This document shows positions 24,559-36,589 of a stretch of 64,000 nt of DNA, piece after piece. The notes below the pieces were generated by a model. The model did not search any database. It had not been told where the DNA came from and saw only the letters and a list, made by a program, of their open reading frames with translations. Position 1 is the first letter of the stretch, and every line of letters starts with the position of its first letter. Source of the DNA: Thinopyrum elongatum (Eukaryota; Streptophyta; Magnoliopsida; Poales; Poaceae); the NCBI GenBank assembly GCA_011799875.1, contig CM022298.1, positions 54,713,792 through 54,777,791 on the forward strand, given 5' to 3'. Position numbers and translations under genes: made by a program.

Positions 24559-27350
24559 ATGGACAACAAGGTAACTAATTTAATGAGATATTATCTCATC
24601 TCTTATCCCAGTTCATCTGCCTCCTTTAATCACCTGGACGAAATCATCATGAATTCATTTTTATTCGAGCTGATTTGAGGGTTTTCTTTCATTCATAGAG
24701 TGTACAGTGCGTGGACACATCAGGACTTTGCGGCCTCCGCCAGACATCCATGGAGTTCCATCTCACCATACTAGATGACTTGAGGATGCGCGCGGTATGT
24801 TCAATCTGACCCTAAATCGGTTGGCATGGCCTACTTTCCTGAACATATACTAAATATTGCTACTTTTGGATAAAAGGTGCCACATGCACCATATACGTCA
24901 AAGGGGATTTTTTCCCCTCTTCTTTCTATATTAGGCAAATTAATGATGTATTGTTCTTTCGATTACTCTCATATTTCCCTGACATCATGTTTACCCTATC
25001 TGTTTAATTATAGATTTTTGTCCTTCGATTTCAACTGTTGTACAGTTCTTTCAATTTGGGCCCATATTTGCATGTTACCATATTTTCTTTAACAATCCTA
25101 CCATTTTCTGCAGCGCGTCCCTTGCTATGCAACAGAATCTGTAGTGCACAATCTTTCCCTTTACATAAATCAAGACTGCAGGGATGTCATACTGAACACA
25201 AACCATGGATTTATAATCGTTGCTACTGTAAGACTTGATGAACGTGGTGACTCCTATTTTGGCACTGGCCTTTGGAAAGAAATTTCTAAGTTTTATGTAC
25301 TGAAAGCTGGCACTAAAATTGCACTGCACATAAAAGAGCCTGGTCATGAGATATATGCTAACTTCCCCGACGATATCATCCGTCCAGACTTTGTTCGAAG
25401 TAAGTTTTCTTTTCAAGTATCTGGATGTTGACTTACCCAGCAATATCAAATGAATTGTGTAGTATTTAAGCAACCAATTGTTATTCCATTTTCTTACTAT
25501 ATTCCTACCTAATAATTTCTAGTTACCAATACACTTTTCTATTGCCCTATTTTAACTAAATATTCCCTGTACTCCCACTTCTATCAGAAAGCGCCGCTGA
25601 CAAGGAGACTCCAGAGGTGGAGAACGGGGCTGCCAACAAGCGGAGGCGGGGTGAGCAAGAACTGCAAGCACCTCCAGCAAGCCTAGACTTCATCAGCAGC
25701 CTCCCTGATGATATGTTGACAGTCATCATCTCCCTCCTCCCAATCAAATATGGGGCAAGGACAACCGTCCTTTCCCGGCGGTGGCGCCCCCTATGGAACT
25801 CCACCCCTCTCGACCTCATCGACACCCATGAGCTCTGCCATGGCTATCGCAAAAGCTTGGATGCGTTCTCCAAGATCCTCGGCAATCACCTTGGCCCAAC
25901 AAGAGGCCTTAGAATGGGCAAGTTCCGTTCCAACGGCAAGGACCGAGCCAAGCTTGACGACTGGTTCCGATCCCCCGCCCTAGATCAGCTCGAGGAGCTC
26001 ACTTTTGATGATGGGCATATGCGCTCGCTGCCAACGTTCGTGCTTCGCCTCGCGCCCACGCTGCGCGTCGCCAAGTTCAGGAACTGCCATTTCACCCCCC
26101 CCCCCTTAATGACGCGCCCGCTCTTATTCTACCACGACTGAAGCACCTCGAGCTCGTCGCCATCTGCCTCCAAAATGGTGACATGGATCGCCTGCTCCGT
26201 GGCTGTACTGCTCTCAAGTACCTTCATCTTCAGGCGATCAATGGGTTGACTAGCTTCCACATCACCTCCATGACTCTCCGGACTATTTATGTGTGTTACT
26301 GGTGCGGCAAGAAGACATCATAAGATGTGTACCACGGTATGGTCATTGAGGACACACCTGCACTTGAGAGATTACTTTTAGTTGATCAAGAAGGTCCAAC
26401 AAGAATCAATGTCATTTCTGCGCCGAAATTGACAGTGGTGGGCTACTCGTCTGACAAATACTCCGAACTTGTTATTGGATCCACACCCGTTCAGGTACAA
26501 TAACCACCTTCTACCTCTCCTTCTACAAATTAACATTATTTCTAATTTTGAAGATGTATGTTCGTCTGTCATCCAGAAAATGATTCCGACAAGCTTGAAC
26601 CCGAAACTGTGCACAGTGAAGGTCTTGGAACTAGAATCTATCGGCCCCAACCTGGAGCAAGTTGTCAGTTTCCTGAGATGCTTTCCGTGCCTAGAGAAGC
26701 TATATATTGAGGTGATGTTCCTTTCCTGTTAAATGTTAACCATAAGGGAGATCAATTTGTGACACCTTTTTCCAAGTTTACAATGACAATGTACTACGAT
26801 TTCTGAAGGATTCTTTTGGAGGATTTCAGTACATACATGTCCCCCCCCCCCACATATTGGTTGCTTAAATCCATATGGTTACAATCCATAAGCATTTCTC
26901 CTTTGGATTCATCTGTACTAGTTTTCTTAGGGAACTTTTCATCCACTCCAACCTCTTGTGAAGAAGGCTACATTTTTCTAGATTGTAATCAAATGCCCAT
27001 GTTAATCATGTCAGATCGAAGATGGCATGTTAGTGCATTTTACAAATCCTGCAAACCAAATAGGCCTATAGTAGTGCTCAAAACTGCATGTAGGCACTAA
27101 CATGTTTTTTCTTTTGCAGATAAGATTAGGCCCAGTGGTGGATAATGTGACACAATATAACAATCATGTCGAATGCCTAGATCTGCATCTCTCAGAAATT
27201 ACTTTGAACTCCTACCGAGGGACCTTACCGGAGATTATATTCGCCAGGTTCTTTGTTGTCGGAGCAAGGGTGCGGAAGGTATTGAGGTTTGCCCTACATT
27301 TATTTCGCAAAAATGAATGGTTTGTTGATCAGCTCCGGCGGCTGCGGTAG
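24559..27350 (+). pseudogene. Fused B3-like/F-box-LRR-FBD gene of CACTA 1, lightly damaged
   Basis: Six exons join in phase: 24,559-24,570 (MDNK), 24,699-24,798, 25,114-25,399, 25,588 to about 26,495, from about 26,578 to about 26,710, and 27,120-27,350. All introns start GT and end AG. Exons 2-3 read EFHLTILDDLRMRA, VHNLSLYINQDC, then GLWKEISKFYVLKAGTKIAL, which resembles a B3 fold. Exon 4 continues in frame into an F-box (ISSLPDDMLTVIISLLPIKY, then LSRRWRPLW), leucine-rich repeats and a C-terminal FBD-like part. F-box proteins link targets to SCF ubiquitin ligases. Damage: one C missing from an 11-C run at 26,095-26,105, and an in-frame TAA near 26,321. Upstream 24,117-24,200 holds CACACGGTT motifs; the ORFs at 24,149-24,574 are 5' leader. 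The B3 call here is weaker than for the minus-strand gene. Confidence 0.65.
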
Positions 27351-28329
27351 AATGGAATAGGCTCCGAAAATGCTGAATTTCATTTTGGAACTTCAGATGA
27401 CAGAGTAATTAGAAGTCATCGTGTCAACCCCATACATGACTTCTGAGTGGCTGACCCCTTTGCAAAAATTATGAGGTTTTGAAACAAGACTTAGAAGTGG
27501 TAATATCAGTTTGAACCTCTCTGATATCCATGTTCAGCGGATCAGCGCGAGCGTTTGCAGCTGATGAGCTGAATTTCGTTTCTAATATCAGTTTGAACCT
27601 TGTAATCTTCGAATTTGAGCCATATAACTCTGGAACTTGAACCTTTGTGGTACAATCGTTGAAATGGCATCGTATGCGACTCGTATATTAGTAGCACTAT
27701 TTTGACCTTAATATGCAATGGTCTTAGATTTTATTAACCATTCTCGAATCTGTTTACCTTGTCGATCTCATAGCACACGATCTGTATAGCTAACTCGACT
27801 GTGATCTTCGACATTATTGCACACAGTTGGTTTCTTCAACCGTGTGCCCTGTAGAGCGCAGAATTAATTATCGCACTCGAGTGTCCATCATCACCCTTCT
27901 ATGTAACATTGACCTCATCACCCAGGGGTAAACTTATTACCAAAGTCATTCCACACACTTCGTTTTTACAAAGCTTTTTGCCAATAAACGCCCATGATTT
28001 GTCCCTCTTCTAGCCGACACGTGGCCAAACTAGCCGGGCGGGAAGCTTGCGCGGTAGTGTGGGAACAGGCTCACCGACGATACATTTGGCACCTCTTCGA
28101 GCCCACGCGTGGTCAAACGAAACGCGTGCGGTGCGGTGTTGTCAAGCGTGCACTGGAATCCTCAGCTATGAATGCCGTGACAAGACGTGACGATTACAGG
28201 CCGGCCGGCCCCCATTTATTACAGCAGCCATTTAACCCTTGTGTCTCTTCAACCTTTTGATCGCGCCGCACCATTGCAAGAAGCACACACACCACGACAA
28301 ATTCTTAGAGGTTATCCTGCGCGGCTCCA
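27351..28329 (+). promoter_or_regulatory. Spacer and probable promoter of the exonuclease gene
   Basis: 3' flank of the F-box gene, then family motifs at about 27,770-27,850 (GCACACAGTTGGTTT, CAACCGTGTGCCC), then a stretch with GGGCGGGAAGCTTGCGCGGT at 28,036 and GGCCCCCATTTATT at 28,207. Both latter blocks recur upstream of the second exonuclease gene (about 54,021 and 54,777). The conserved CATTTATT may act as the TATA region. Confidence 0.45.
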
Positions 28330-29047
28330 ATGGCGCTCCGAGCGGCTGCCGACGACGAGCAGCAGTTCACCATGCATGTCGTGGTGGACACCCACAGAAG
28401 GTTCACGGAGCTCTCAGTGGTGTATCAACAACCCGGTCTGGGTGGAGCACTCCATCCTCATCATGGAGCTGTTGCTTGCCGAGGAGAAGTACAAGGTGGT
28501 CGGGTTCGACCTCGAGTACACCCGCACTCGTGCCGGGTCTCGTCCCAAGGTCGTCGTTGCCCAGATGTGCGTGCGCAACCACGTCCTCGTCTACCACTAC
28601 TGCCTAGCCACAAGGCCTTGCGAGCATTTCGCCAGGTTTGTCAACAGCCCCCACTACATGTTTGCTACGGTGGACATCACCAACAATGTAAAGGTGCTCA
28701 AGAATTCGGGCATCGCCTGCCAGAATCTTGTCGACATCCAGGGCCAATACAAGATCTGGGGCAGCAAGGAGCATGAGAAGGACTCACTGGTTCACCTCAC
28801 CGAGGCCATCATCGACCCCTACTACAGAGACATGAAGGATTCCTGCAACAAGGACAAGCGTGCCTGGCACTCGGCATGGATGGAGAAACTCGACAAAGCT
28901 CACTTCGTGTATACGGCCAAGGAGGCGTACACGAGCTACGACATGTACAGGCGGATCGTTGACATGAGGAAGTGCCTCCTTCCCCAAAACGGCCAGGGAT
29001 CTAGCCGGAAGCAGAGCAATGGCAAGCGTCGTCGCAACAATAAGTAG
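28330..29047 (+). pseudogene. CACTA-borne DEDDy 3'-5' exonuclease, frameshifted, active site altered
   Basis: The likely start is the ATG at 28,330 (MALRAAADDEQQFTMHVVVD), aligned with the second copy at 54,879. Near 28,424-28,435 it is 2 bases shorter than that copy, so the N-terminus and the catalytic part lie in different frames. The downstream frame is open to 29,047. Motif I is GFDLEYT (D-x-E). Motif II reads TNNVKVL, with Asn where copy 2 has Asp. Motif III reads YTAKEAY, with Glu where copy 2 has Asp. These are the metal-binding positions of DnaQ/WRN-type exonucleases, so activity is doubtful even if translated. The C-terminus is basic (SRKQSNGKRRRNNK) and could be a nuclear signal. 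The family includes plant WEX, needed for post-transcriptional silencing. Confidence 0.75.
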
Positions 29048-29169
29048 ATGATTAGATCCTCGTTTCTCCTAGTTTAGTATGCATGTAATTGCTTACTTTG
29101 GTGTGTGGAAATGTTATGTGTGTAGTCACTTGTGTAATTGTATGCTTAATTTGGTTTTGCAATGCTGTC

Positions 29170-29804
29170 TTTTTAAGTATATATGTTGATGCTCTGTAGA
29201 CAGAGCAAATCACATCGCACACGGACTAAACAATGGAACCCGTCGGTGATGATTTCATCAATCACTGACAATTGTATACCAGCAATCGTTTGCTCACAAC
29301 ACACACGGCTTATTAACAGGAATCGTCTGTGTTTTTATTGGTCTTCCCACACATTTCCGATTACAGACCTATTTGCCGCGTATCACACACATCTTGTTAA
29401 CTTGAACCATTTCTGTTCTCTTGGCTCAACGCAAACAGTTCATCCGAGTGAACTGTATGTCGTATATCGCACACACCTTCATCTGGCTGCCCGTTTCTGT
29501 TGTTCCGCCTCATCACAAACAGTTTATCCGAGTGAACTGTATGCCATATATCGCACACGCCTTCATCTGGCTGCCCGTTTCTTTTGTTTTGCCTCATCGC
29601 AAAAAGTTCATTGAACTGAACCGTATGCCCCTCATCGCACACGCAACTAAAATATGAACCGTGTTTGATGTATCCTCCATCGCAAACATTTTACATCTTT
29701 TATGACGGTTATTTTACATCACCGTTTGCGATTAATGCATCGCACACAGTTTCGTCAAAGGGTCTCTGATCGTAGTGTTGCGTTAGCAGCATCCTGCAGT
29801 AGTG
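29170..29804. repeat. 3' subterminal repeats and terminus of CACTA 1
   Basis: Motifs such as CGCACACG, CACAAACAG, GAACTGTATG and AACCGT recur, with two copies of an ~85-bp unit containing CATCTGGCTGCCCGTTTCTG (about 29,470 and 29,560). The element ends CTGCAGTAGTG at 29,804. The ORFs across this block (29,183-29,657) arise from the repeats. Confidence 0.85.
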
Positions 29805-29807
29805 TGA

Positions 29808-32230
29808 AACACATATTCATAATATTGATGCCAAAAGATGCAAAGTTGATAATGATAGTACAACATATTTGTGGCACTACCGTTTTGGTCATATTGGTGT
29901 AAAGCGCATGAAGAAACTCCATGCGGATGGACTTTTGGAATCACTTGATTTTGAAGCATTTGATACTTGCGAACCATGCCTCATGGGCAAGATGACTAAA
30001 ACTCCATCCTCCGGAACAATGGAGCGAGCCAATGACTTATTGGAAATAATACATACCGATGTATGCGGTCCAATGAGTGTTGAGGCACATGGTGGGTATC
30101 GTTATTTTCTGACCATCACAGATGATTTGAGTAGATATGTGTATATCTACTTAATGAAACACAAGTCTGAAACATTTGAAAAGTTCAAAGAATTTCAGAT
30201 TGAAGTAGAGAATCATCGTAACAAGAAAATAAAGTTTCTATGATCTGATCGCGGAGGCGAATATTTGAGTTACGAGTTTGGCCTTCATTTAAAACAATGT
30301 GGAATAGTTTCACAACTCACGCCACCTGGAACACCACAGCGTAATGGTGTGTCCGAACGTCGTAACCGTACTTTATTGGACATGGTGCGTTCTATGATGT
30401 CTCTTACCGATTTACCACTATCGTTTTGGGGTTATGCATTAGAGACAGCCGCATTCATGTTAAATAGGGCATCATCTAAATCTGTTGAGATGACACCGTA
30501 TGAACTATGGTTTGGCAAGAAACCTAAGCTGTCGTTTCTTAAAGTTTGGGGTTGCGACACTTATGTCAAAAGGCTTCAGCCTGATAAGCTCAAACCCAAA
30601 TCGGAGAAGTGCGTCTTCATAGGATACCCTAAGGAAACAATTGGGTACACCTTCTACCACAGATCCGAAGGCAAGATCTTTGTTACCAAGAATGGACCAT
30701 TTCTACCGAAGGAGTTTCTCTCGAAAGAAGTGAGTGGGAGGAAAGTAGAACTTGATGAGGTAATTGTACCTTCTCTCAATTTGGAAAGTAGCACATCAGA
30801 GAAATCCGTTCCCGTGATGCATACACCAATTAGAGAGGAAGTTAATGATGATGATCATGAAACTTTGGATCAAGTTACTACTGGACCTCGTAGGTCGAAC
30901 ATAGCACGTTCCGTACCAGAGTGGTACGGTTATCCTGTCCTGGAAGTCATGTTACTAGACCATGACGAACCTGCGAACTATGAAGAAGCTATGATGAGCC
31001 CAGATTCCAATAAATGGCTTGAGGCCATGAAATCTGAGATAGGATCCATGTATGAGAACAAAGTATGGACTTTGGTGGACTTGCCCGATGATCGGCAAGC
31101 CATAGAGAATAAATGGATCTTCAAGATGAAGACTGATCCTGATGGTAATGTTACTATCTACAAAGCTCGACTTGTCGCAAAAGGTTTTTGACAAGTTCAA
31201 TGTGTTGACTACGATGTGACTTTCTCACCCGTAGCAATGCTTAAGTCTGTCCGAATCATGTTAGCAATTGCCTCATTTTATGATTATGACATCTGGAAAA
31301 TGGACGTCAAAACTGCATGCCTTAATGGATTTCTTAAAGAAGAGTTGTATGTGATGCAACCAGAAGGTTTTGTTGATCCTAAAGGTGCTAACAAAGTGTG
31401 CAAGCTCCAACGATCCATCTATGGACTGGTGCAAGCATCTCGGAGTTGGAATATACGCTTTGATGAGCTGATCAAAGCATATGGTTTTATACAGAATTAC
31501 GGTGAAGCCTGTATTTACAAGAAAGTGAGTGGGAGCTCTGTAGCATTTCTGATATTATATGTGGATGACATATTGCTTATTGGAAATGATATAGAATATC
31601 TGGATAGCATAAAAGGATACTTGAATAAGAGTTTTTCAATGAAAAACCTTGGTGAAGCTACTTACATATTGGGCATCAAGATATATAGGGATAGATCGAA
31701 ACGCTTAATAGGACTTTCATAAAGCACATACCTTGGAAAAAATCTGAAGTTCAAAATGGACCAGTCAAAGAAAGGGTTCTTGCCTGTGTTGCAAGGTGTG
31801 AAGTTGAGTAAGACTCAAAGCCTGACCACGGCAGAAGATAGAGAGAGAATGAAAGTCATTCCCTATGCCTCAGCCATAGGTTCTATAAAGTATGCCATGT
31901 TGTGTACCAGACCTATTGTGTACCTTGCCATGAGTTTGGCAAGGGGGTACAATATTGATCCAGGAGTAGATCACTGGACAACGGTCAAAATTATCCTTAG
32001 TTACCTAAGAGGACTAAGGAAATATTTCTCGGTTATGGAGGTGATAAAGAGTTCATCGTAAAGAGTTACATTGATGCAAGCTTTGACACCGATTCAGATG
32101 ACTCTGAGTCTCAATCTGGATACATATTGAAAGTGGGAGCAATTAGCTAGAGTAGCTCCATGCAGAGCATTGTAGACATAGAAATTTGCAAAATACATAC
32201 GGATCTGAATGTGACAGACCCGTTGACTAA
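29808..32230 (+). pseudogene. Copia (Angela/BARE-like) pol: integrase, RT, remnant RNase H
   Basis: Order is that of Copia: gag-pre-integrase (WHYRFGHIGVKRMK, then CEPCLMGK), integrase core (HTDVCGPM; GTPQRNGVSERRNRTLLDMV), reverse transcriptase (MDVKTACLNG; ILYVDDILLIGND) and a short RNase H remnant. Stops break it at 30,241-30,243 and 31,189-31,191, both probably CGA to TGA in conserved contexts (KFL-SDRGGEY and KGF-QVQ). There is another stop at 31,720-31,722. Much of RNase H is deleted near 32,150, where the text jumps from the TDSDDS region to ICKIHTDL. It continues the gag-protease part at 7419-8092. Confidence 0.9.
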
Positions 32231-32415
32231 ACTTCTCTCACAAGCAAAACATGATCACACCCTAGTACTCTTTGGGTGTTAATCACATGGTGATGTGAAC
32301 TAGATTATTGACTCTAGTAAACTCTTTGGGTGTTGGTCACATGGCGATGTGAACTATGGGTGTTAATCACATGGCGATGTCAACTAGATTATTGACTCTA
32401 GTGCAAGTGGGAGAC

Positions 32416-34192
32416 TGAAGGAAATATGCCATAGAGGCAATAATAAAGTTGTTATTTTATATTTCCTTATTCTTGATAAAGGTTTATTATTCATGCTAGA
32501 ATTGTATTGATCGGAAACTTAAATAAATGTGTGAATACATAAACAAATACCGTGTCCCTAGTATGCCTCTACTGGACTAGCTCGTTGATTAAAGATGGTT
32601 AAGGTTTCCTAACCATGGACATGTGTTGTCATTTGATAACGGGATAACATCATTAGGAGAATGATGTGATGGACATGACCCATCCGTTAGCTTAGCATAA
32701 TGATCGTTCAGTTTTATTGCTATTGCTTTCTTCATGTCAAATACATATTCCTTCGATTATGAGATTATGCAACTCCCGGATACCGAAGGAATACCTTGGG
32801 TTCTGTGAAACATCAGAACATAACTGGGTGATCATAAAGATGCTCTACAGGTATCTCCAAAGGTGTTTGTTGAGTTGGCATATATCAAGATTAGGATTTG
32901 TCACTCCGAGTATCGAAGAGGTATCTCTGGGCCCTCTCGGTAATACACATCATAAGCTTGCAAGCAAATGACTAAGGAGTTGGTCACGAGGTGATGTATT
33001 ATGGAACGAGTAAAGAGACTTGCCGATAAAGGGATTGAACTAGGTATGAGGATACCGTCGATCGAATCTCGGGCAAGTAACATACCTATAGACAAAGGGA
33101 ATTACGTATGTTGTCATAACGGTCCGATCGATAAAGATCTTCATAGAATATGTAGGAGCTAATATGGGCATCCAGGTTCCGCTATTGTTTATTGACCGGA
33201 GAGGTGTCTCGGTCATGTCTACATAGTTCTCGAACCCGTAGGGTCCGCACGCTTAACGTTCGTTGACGATATAGTATTATATGAGTTATATGATTTGGTG
33301 ACCGAATGTTGTTCGGAGTCCCGAAGAAGATCACAGACATGACGAGGAGTCTCGAAATGGTCGAGAGGTAAAGATTGATATATAGGACGATGGTATTCGA
33401 ACACCGAAAGTGTTTCGGAGGGTACCGAGTACTTATCGGGTCACCAGAAGGAGTTTCGGGCATCCCCGACTAAGATATGGGCCTTATGGGCCAAGTGAGG
33501 GAACACACCAACCCACAAGGGGCTGGTGGGCCCTCTATAGGGCCGTCCTAACGGGAGGGAGAGGAAAGGGGAGGAGGAAAGGAAAGAGTGGAGTTGGACT
33601 CCCACTTCCTTCCCTCTCCCCCCCCCTCTTTCCTTTCCCCCTTGTCCATACAAGGAAAGGGGGGGCACAGGAGGGCAGGAGCCCTAGGGCCGGTAGCCAG
33701 CCCCTAGGGGTGCGCCCTGGCTGCCTTGGCGGCCCCGCTCTCCCCTCCCACCTATATATACATGGGGAGGGGGTGCCACACAAACACACAACATTGTCTT
33801 AGCCATGTGCGGTGCCCCCGTCCACCATTTACTCCCTCGGTCATATTTTCGTAGTGCTTAGGCGAAGCCCTGCGGAGATCACATCACCATTACCGTCACC
33901 ACGCCGCCGTGCTGCCGGAACTCATCTACTACCTCGCCGTCTTGCTGGATCAAGAAGGCGGAGGACGTCACCGAGCTGAACGTGTGCAGAACACGGCGGT
34001 GTCATGCATTCAGTACTAGATCGATTGGAGCGCAAAGAAAGTTCGACTACATCAATCACGTTGTGAAACGCTTCCGCTTACAGTCTACGAGGGTACGTAG
34101 ACACACTCTCCCCCTCTCGTTGCTATGCATCTCCATGGATAGAACTTGCATGTGCGTAGAATTTTTTTGTTTCCATGAAACGTTTCCCAACA
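32416..34192 (+). repeat. 3' LTR of the Angela-like Copia element
   Basis: The 1,777-bp LTR starts TGAAGGAAATATGCCATAGA just after a polypurine tract (AGTGGGAGAC) and ends TTTCCCAACA. A TATA box lies at about 33,749 (CTATATATACATGG). Upstream, 32,265-32,410 holds tandem copies of GGGTGTTAATCACATGG, common before this LTR. Short ORFs inside (33,410-33,802 and antisense) follow low-complexity tracts and are rejected. Confidence 0.9.
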
Positions 34193-36429
34193 TGTTTCCC
34201 AATAGCAGACCCGTGCCATCTCTTCCAGGGAGCAGCGGATTGGAAGCGCCGCACTCTTTGCCATATTAACATGCAATCCTGAGGCCTTCCCAAAGATGCG
34301 AAGGATGGCCTCGCATGTGACCAAGTCTCGCCACTCGGGCTTGACGAAGATAGTAACATCGTCTGCAAACATTGAGAGACGCTGCTGCAGCCCCAAGCGT
34401 GCTAGGGGTGTGAGGATGCCTGCCATTGTAGCCTTCTAAAACAGTCTGTGGAGCGGCTCCATGCATAAAATGAACAGCATTGGGGAGATCGGGTCCCCCT
34501 GGCATAGTCCGCAGCAGTAAAGATCACTTCCCCGGGTATTCCATTTACCGCAATCCTCGTGGTCGATGTTGACAGGATGCCACAAATCCAAGCTCTCCAC
34601 CGCGGTCCAAAACCCATGTGCTCCAACACCTCAAGAAGAAGCGGCCACTGGATGGTGTCGAACGCCTTGGATATGTCGAGCTTCAAAAGTACCGTGGGCT
34701 CCCTTAGTGCATGTAGACGGCGTGACGTGCACTGCACGAGCATGAAGTTATCGTGGAGAGACCGCCCGCCCACAAATGCACTTTGGTGGTTCCCAACTAG
34801 ATGTGGTAGCTCCGCCGCTAATCGAGTTGCCAACACCTTCTTGAAGATCTTGATTGCCCCATGGATTAGGCTCACCGGCCTATAGTCCTTCAATTCCGCC
34901 GCCCCCATCTTCTTGGGTACGAGAGAAACGATCGCCTTATTTATTGACGGCAGTCCGCGCATGTCGCCACGGAAGAAGTGCTCCAATGCCCGCATGAAGT
35001 CGTCCTTAATGATATGCCAACAAGAGGCATAGAAACGCCGCGTAAATCCATCCGGCCCTAGCGCTTTGTCCAGTGGCATCCCCTCCATTACTTTCTCAAC
35101 TTCCTCATATGAGAAGAGGGCCTCAAAGTGTGTAAGGTCCCGCACACGTAGACCCAGAGTATCCATGTTTAGCACAAAAGCTCGCTCCGAGGTCGCCCCA
35201 AACAACCTGGCGTAGTACGAGCCCACTTCCGCTGCAATCTCTTTGTGGCTAGTCAGCACACGGCCCTCGGCCTGCAGTGTCAAAATGGTGTTCTTCCTCT
35301 GTCTGTGGCACGCCTGCCTATGAAAGTATGTCGTGTTTGCCTCCCCCTCTTTTAACTATAACATCCGCGGTCTCTGCCGTGCTATCATGCGCTGCAACGA
35401 TTCAAGTCTGAGCAATTTCTTCTTCAACAGTTTGCGCAGGCCATGCTCCTCCGTCGAGAGTTCTCTACTGTCCATGGCTTGGTCTAGCCTCGCAATGACC
35501 TCTAGGGCGATCAAGTTTTGCAACTTCGCGTTGCCAATCCACCGGTCACTCCACCTTTGAAGGGCCTTGGTCATGGCCCGCAACTTGTTGTCCAACGCTA
35601 TGAAGGCATTCCCCGTCCCGGCGACCGAGTGCCAAGCCGTTTCAACGGTCTCGAAAAATCCCTCCGCCTTGGGCCAGAATGCCTCAAAGCAGAACCGCTT
35701 GCCCATTGCCATATCTGCGTGCAAGTCTACTAAGAGGGGGCAATGGTCCGAAACTGCCGACCCCAAGGCCGTTAGGAGGCATGCCGGGTGGAGGTCCTCC
35801 CAGCAGCTCGAAGCAAATGCATGGTCGATCTTCTGAAGTGTGGGTCTCTGCCGCTCATTTGACCACGTGTATCTCCTCCCATTCAAATAAAGCTCTCGAA
35901 GCTCAAGACGATTGATCTTAGACCAGAACCTGGCCATCATCCTATGATTCACCGCATCATTGCTCTTTTCCTCGGGATTGACCAAGAGATTGAAGTCCCC
36001 GACTATTGTCCAGGGGCCGAGATGCAAGTCTCGGATGTCAAGCAACTCTTGCATGAATTCCACCTTAGCGTCACTGCCCTGTGGCCCATAAACCCCAGTG
36101 AGCCACCACTCGGTTCCCTCGACCGGCTTCACCAATGCCGTCAGCGTGTTCGTAGTTTGGTGCGGGCTGGATACCGCCACTACCGTGGCATCCCAAGCGA
36201 TCAAGATTCCCCCTCGTGTGCCCACGGCCGGGAGGTAGAAAAAGCTCTCAAGTATATTACCAAGGCAATGCCTAATGATTTCGGGTGATACAACTTCTAG
36301 TTTTGTTTCTTGGAAGCAAACGATGGACCGGCTCACACTTGCCACGACTTGAAAAATAGCGTTCTGCCATGCCGCGGAGTTCAGGCCCCGTACATTCCAC
36401 ACCAACAACTTGGACAGTTATGAAGCCAT
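34193..36429 (-). pseudogene. LINE ORF2: endonuclease and reverse transcriptase, truncated
   Basis: From the ATG at 36,429 the frame meets TAA at once (36,418-36,420) and then reads an AP-endonuclease domain: VWNVRGLNS, FQETKLE, TGVYGPQG, GDFNLL, RRYTWSN, SDHCPLL. The reverse transcriptase follows: LDKALGPDGF, SLVPKKMG, DYRPVSLIHG, LLKLDISKAFDTI, then FADDVTIF after a frameshift near 34,515 and a TAG after the PLHRLF motif. It is broken off within RT at 34,193 by the Copia LTR. This is a plant L1-type LINE. It continues upstream (to the right) as ORF1, but the large CACTA 2 lies in between. Confidence 0.9.
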
Positions 36430-36464
36430 AGGAAAGGCCCACAAATCCACCCATGCGAGGCAAT

Positions 36465-36589
36465 CAGTGCCCCGCCTCCACCTCTGCCTCATCCTCCTGC
36501 ATTGGCAAGATGGATGCATCCCAACCAAAGAGGGCTAGGATCGCGGCAATCTGCTCGCTCATGAGTGGCTTGGTGAAGATCTCCACGTA
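36465..36589 (-). pseudogene. LINE ORF1, C-terminal end
   Basis: Minus strand reads YVEIFTKPLMSEQIAAILAL and FGWDASILPM, then an acidic tail ending at TGA (36,465-36,467), 35 bp before the ORF2 start. The KPL...QIAAxxALFGW pattern is typical of the ORF1 end in grass LINEs. It is cut off at 36,589 by the left end of CACTA 2; the rest of ORF1 is at 57,997-60,110. Confidence 0.75.

Larger units (their letters stand above)
8093..29804. mobile_element. Large CACTA transposon 1, complete ends, multi-gene
   Basis: Left end CACTGGTATAGCGAGG, right end ...CTGCAGTAGTG, flanked by the 3-bp TSD TGA at 8090-8092 and 29,805-29,807. Removing 21,712 bp plus one TSD rejoins the Copia protease to its gag-pre-integrase. 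The terminal repeats are imperfect: only CACT and a GAGG/AGGATGCTG-like core are shared over about 22 bp. The element carries, left to right, a minus-strand B3 gene, a tandem repeat block, a zf-XS-like gene (split by a nested CACTA element), a B3-like/F-box gene and an exonuclease gene. No TNPD transposase is visible, so it is probably non-autonomous or relies on a relative. A Triticeae name such as Jorge is possible but unverified. Confidence 0.85.

Noticed and set aside
24149..24574. Two overlapping plus-strand ORFs of 123 and 141 codons
   Set aside because: They lie in motif-bearing and leader DNA just before the spliced B3-like/F-box gene and show no domain.
29183..29657. ORFs with repeated peptides at the 3' end of CACTA 1
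   Set aside because: Product of the subterminal repeat array; open on both strands and the repeats are DNA-level motifs.
33410..33802. ORFs inside the Copia LTR on both strands
   Set aside because: Low-complexity G/C tracts in a known LTR; no domain.
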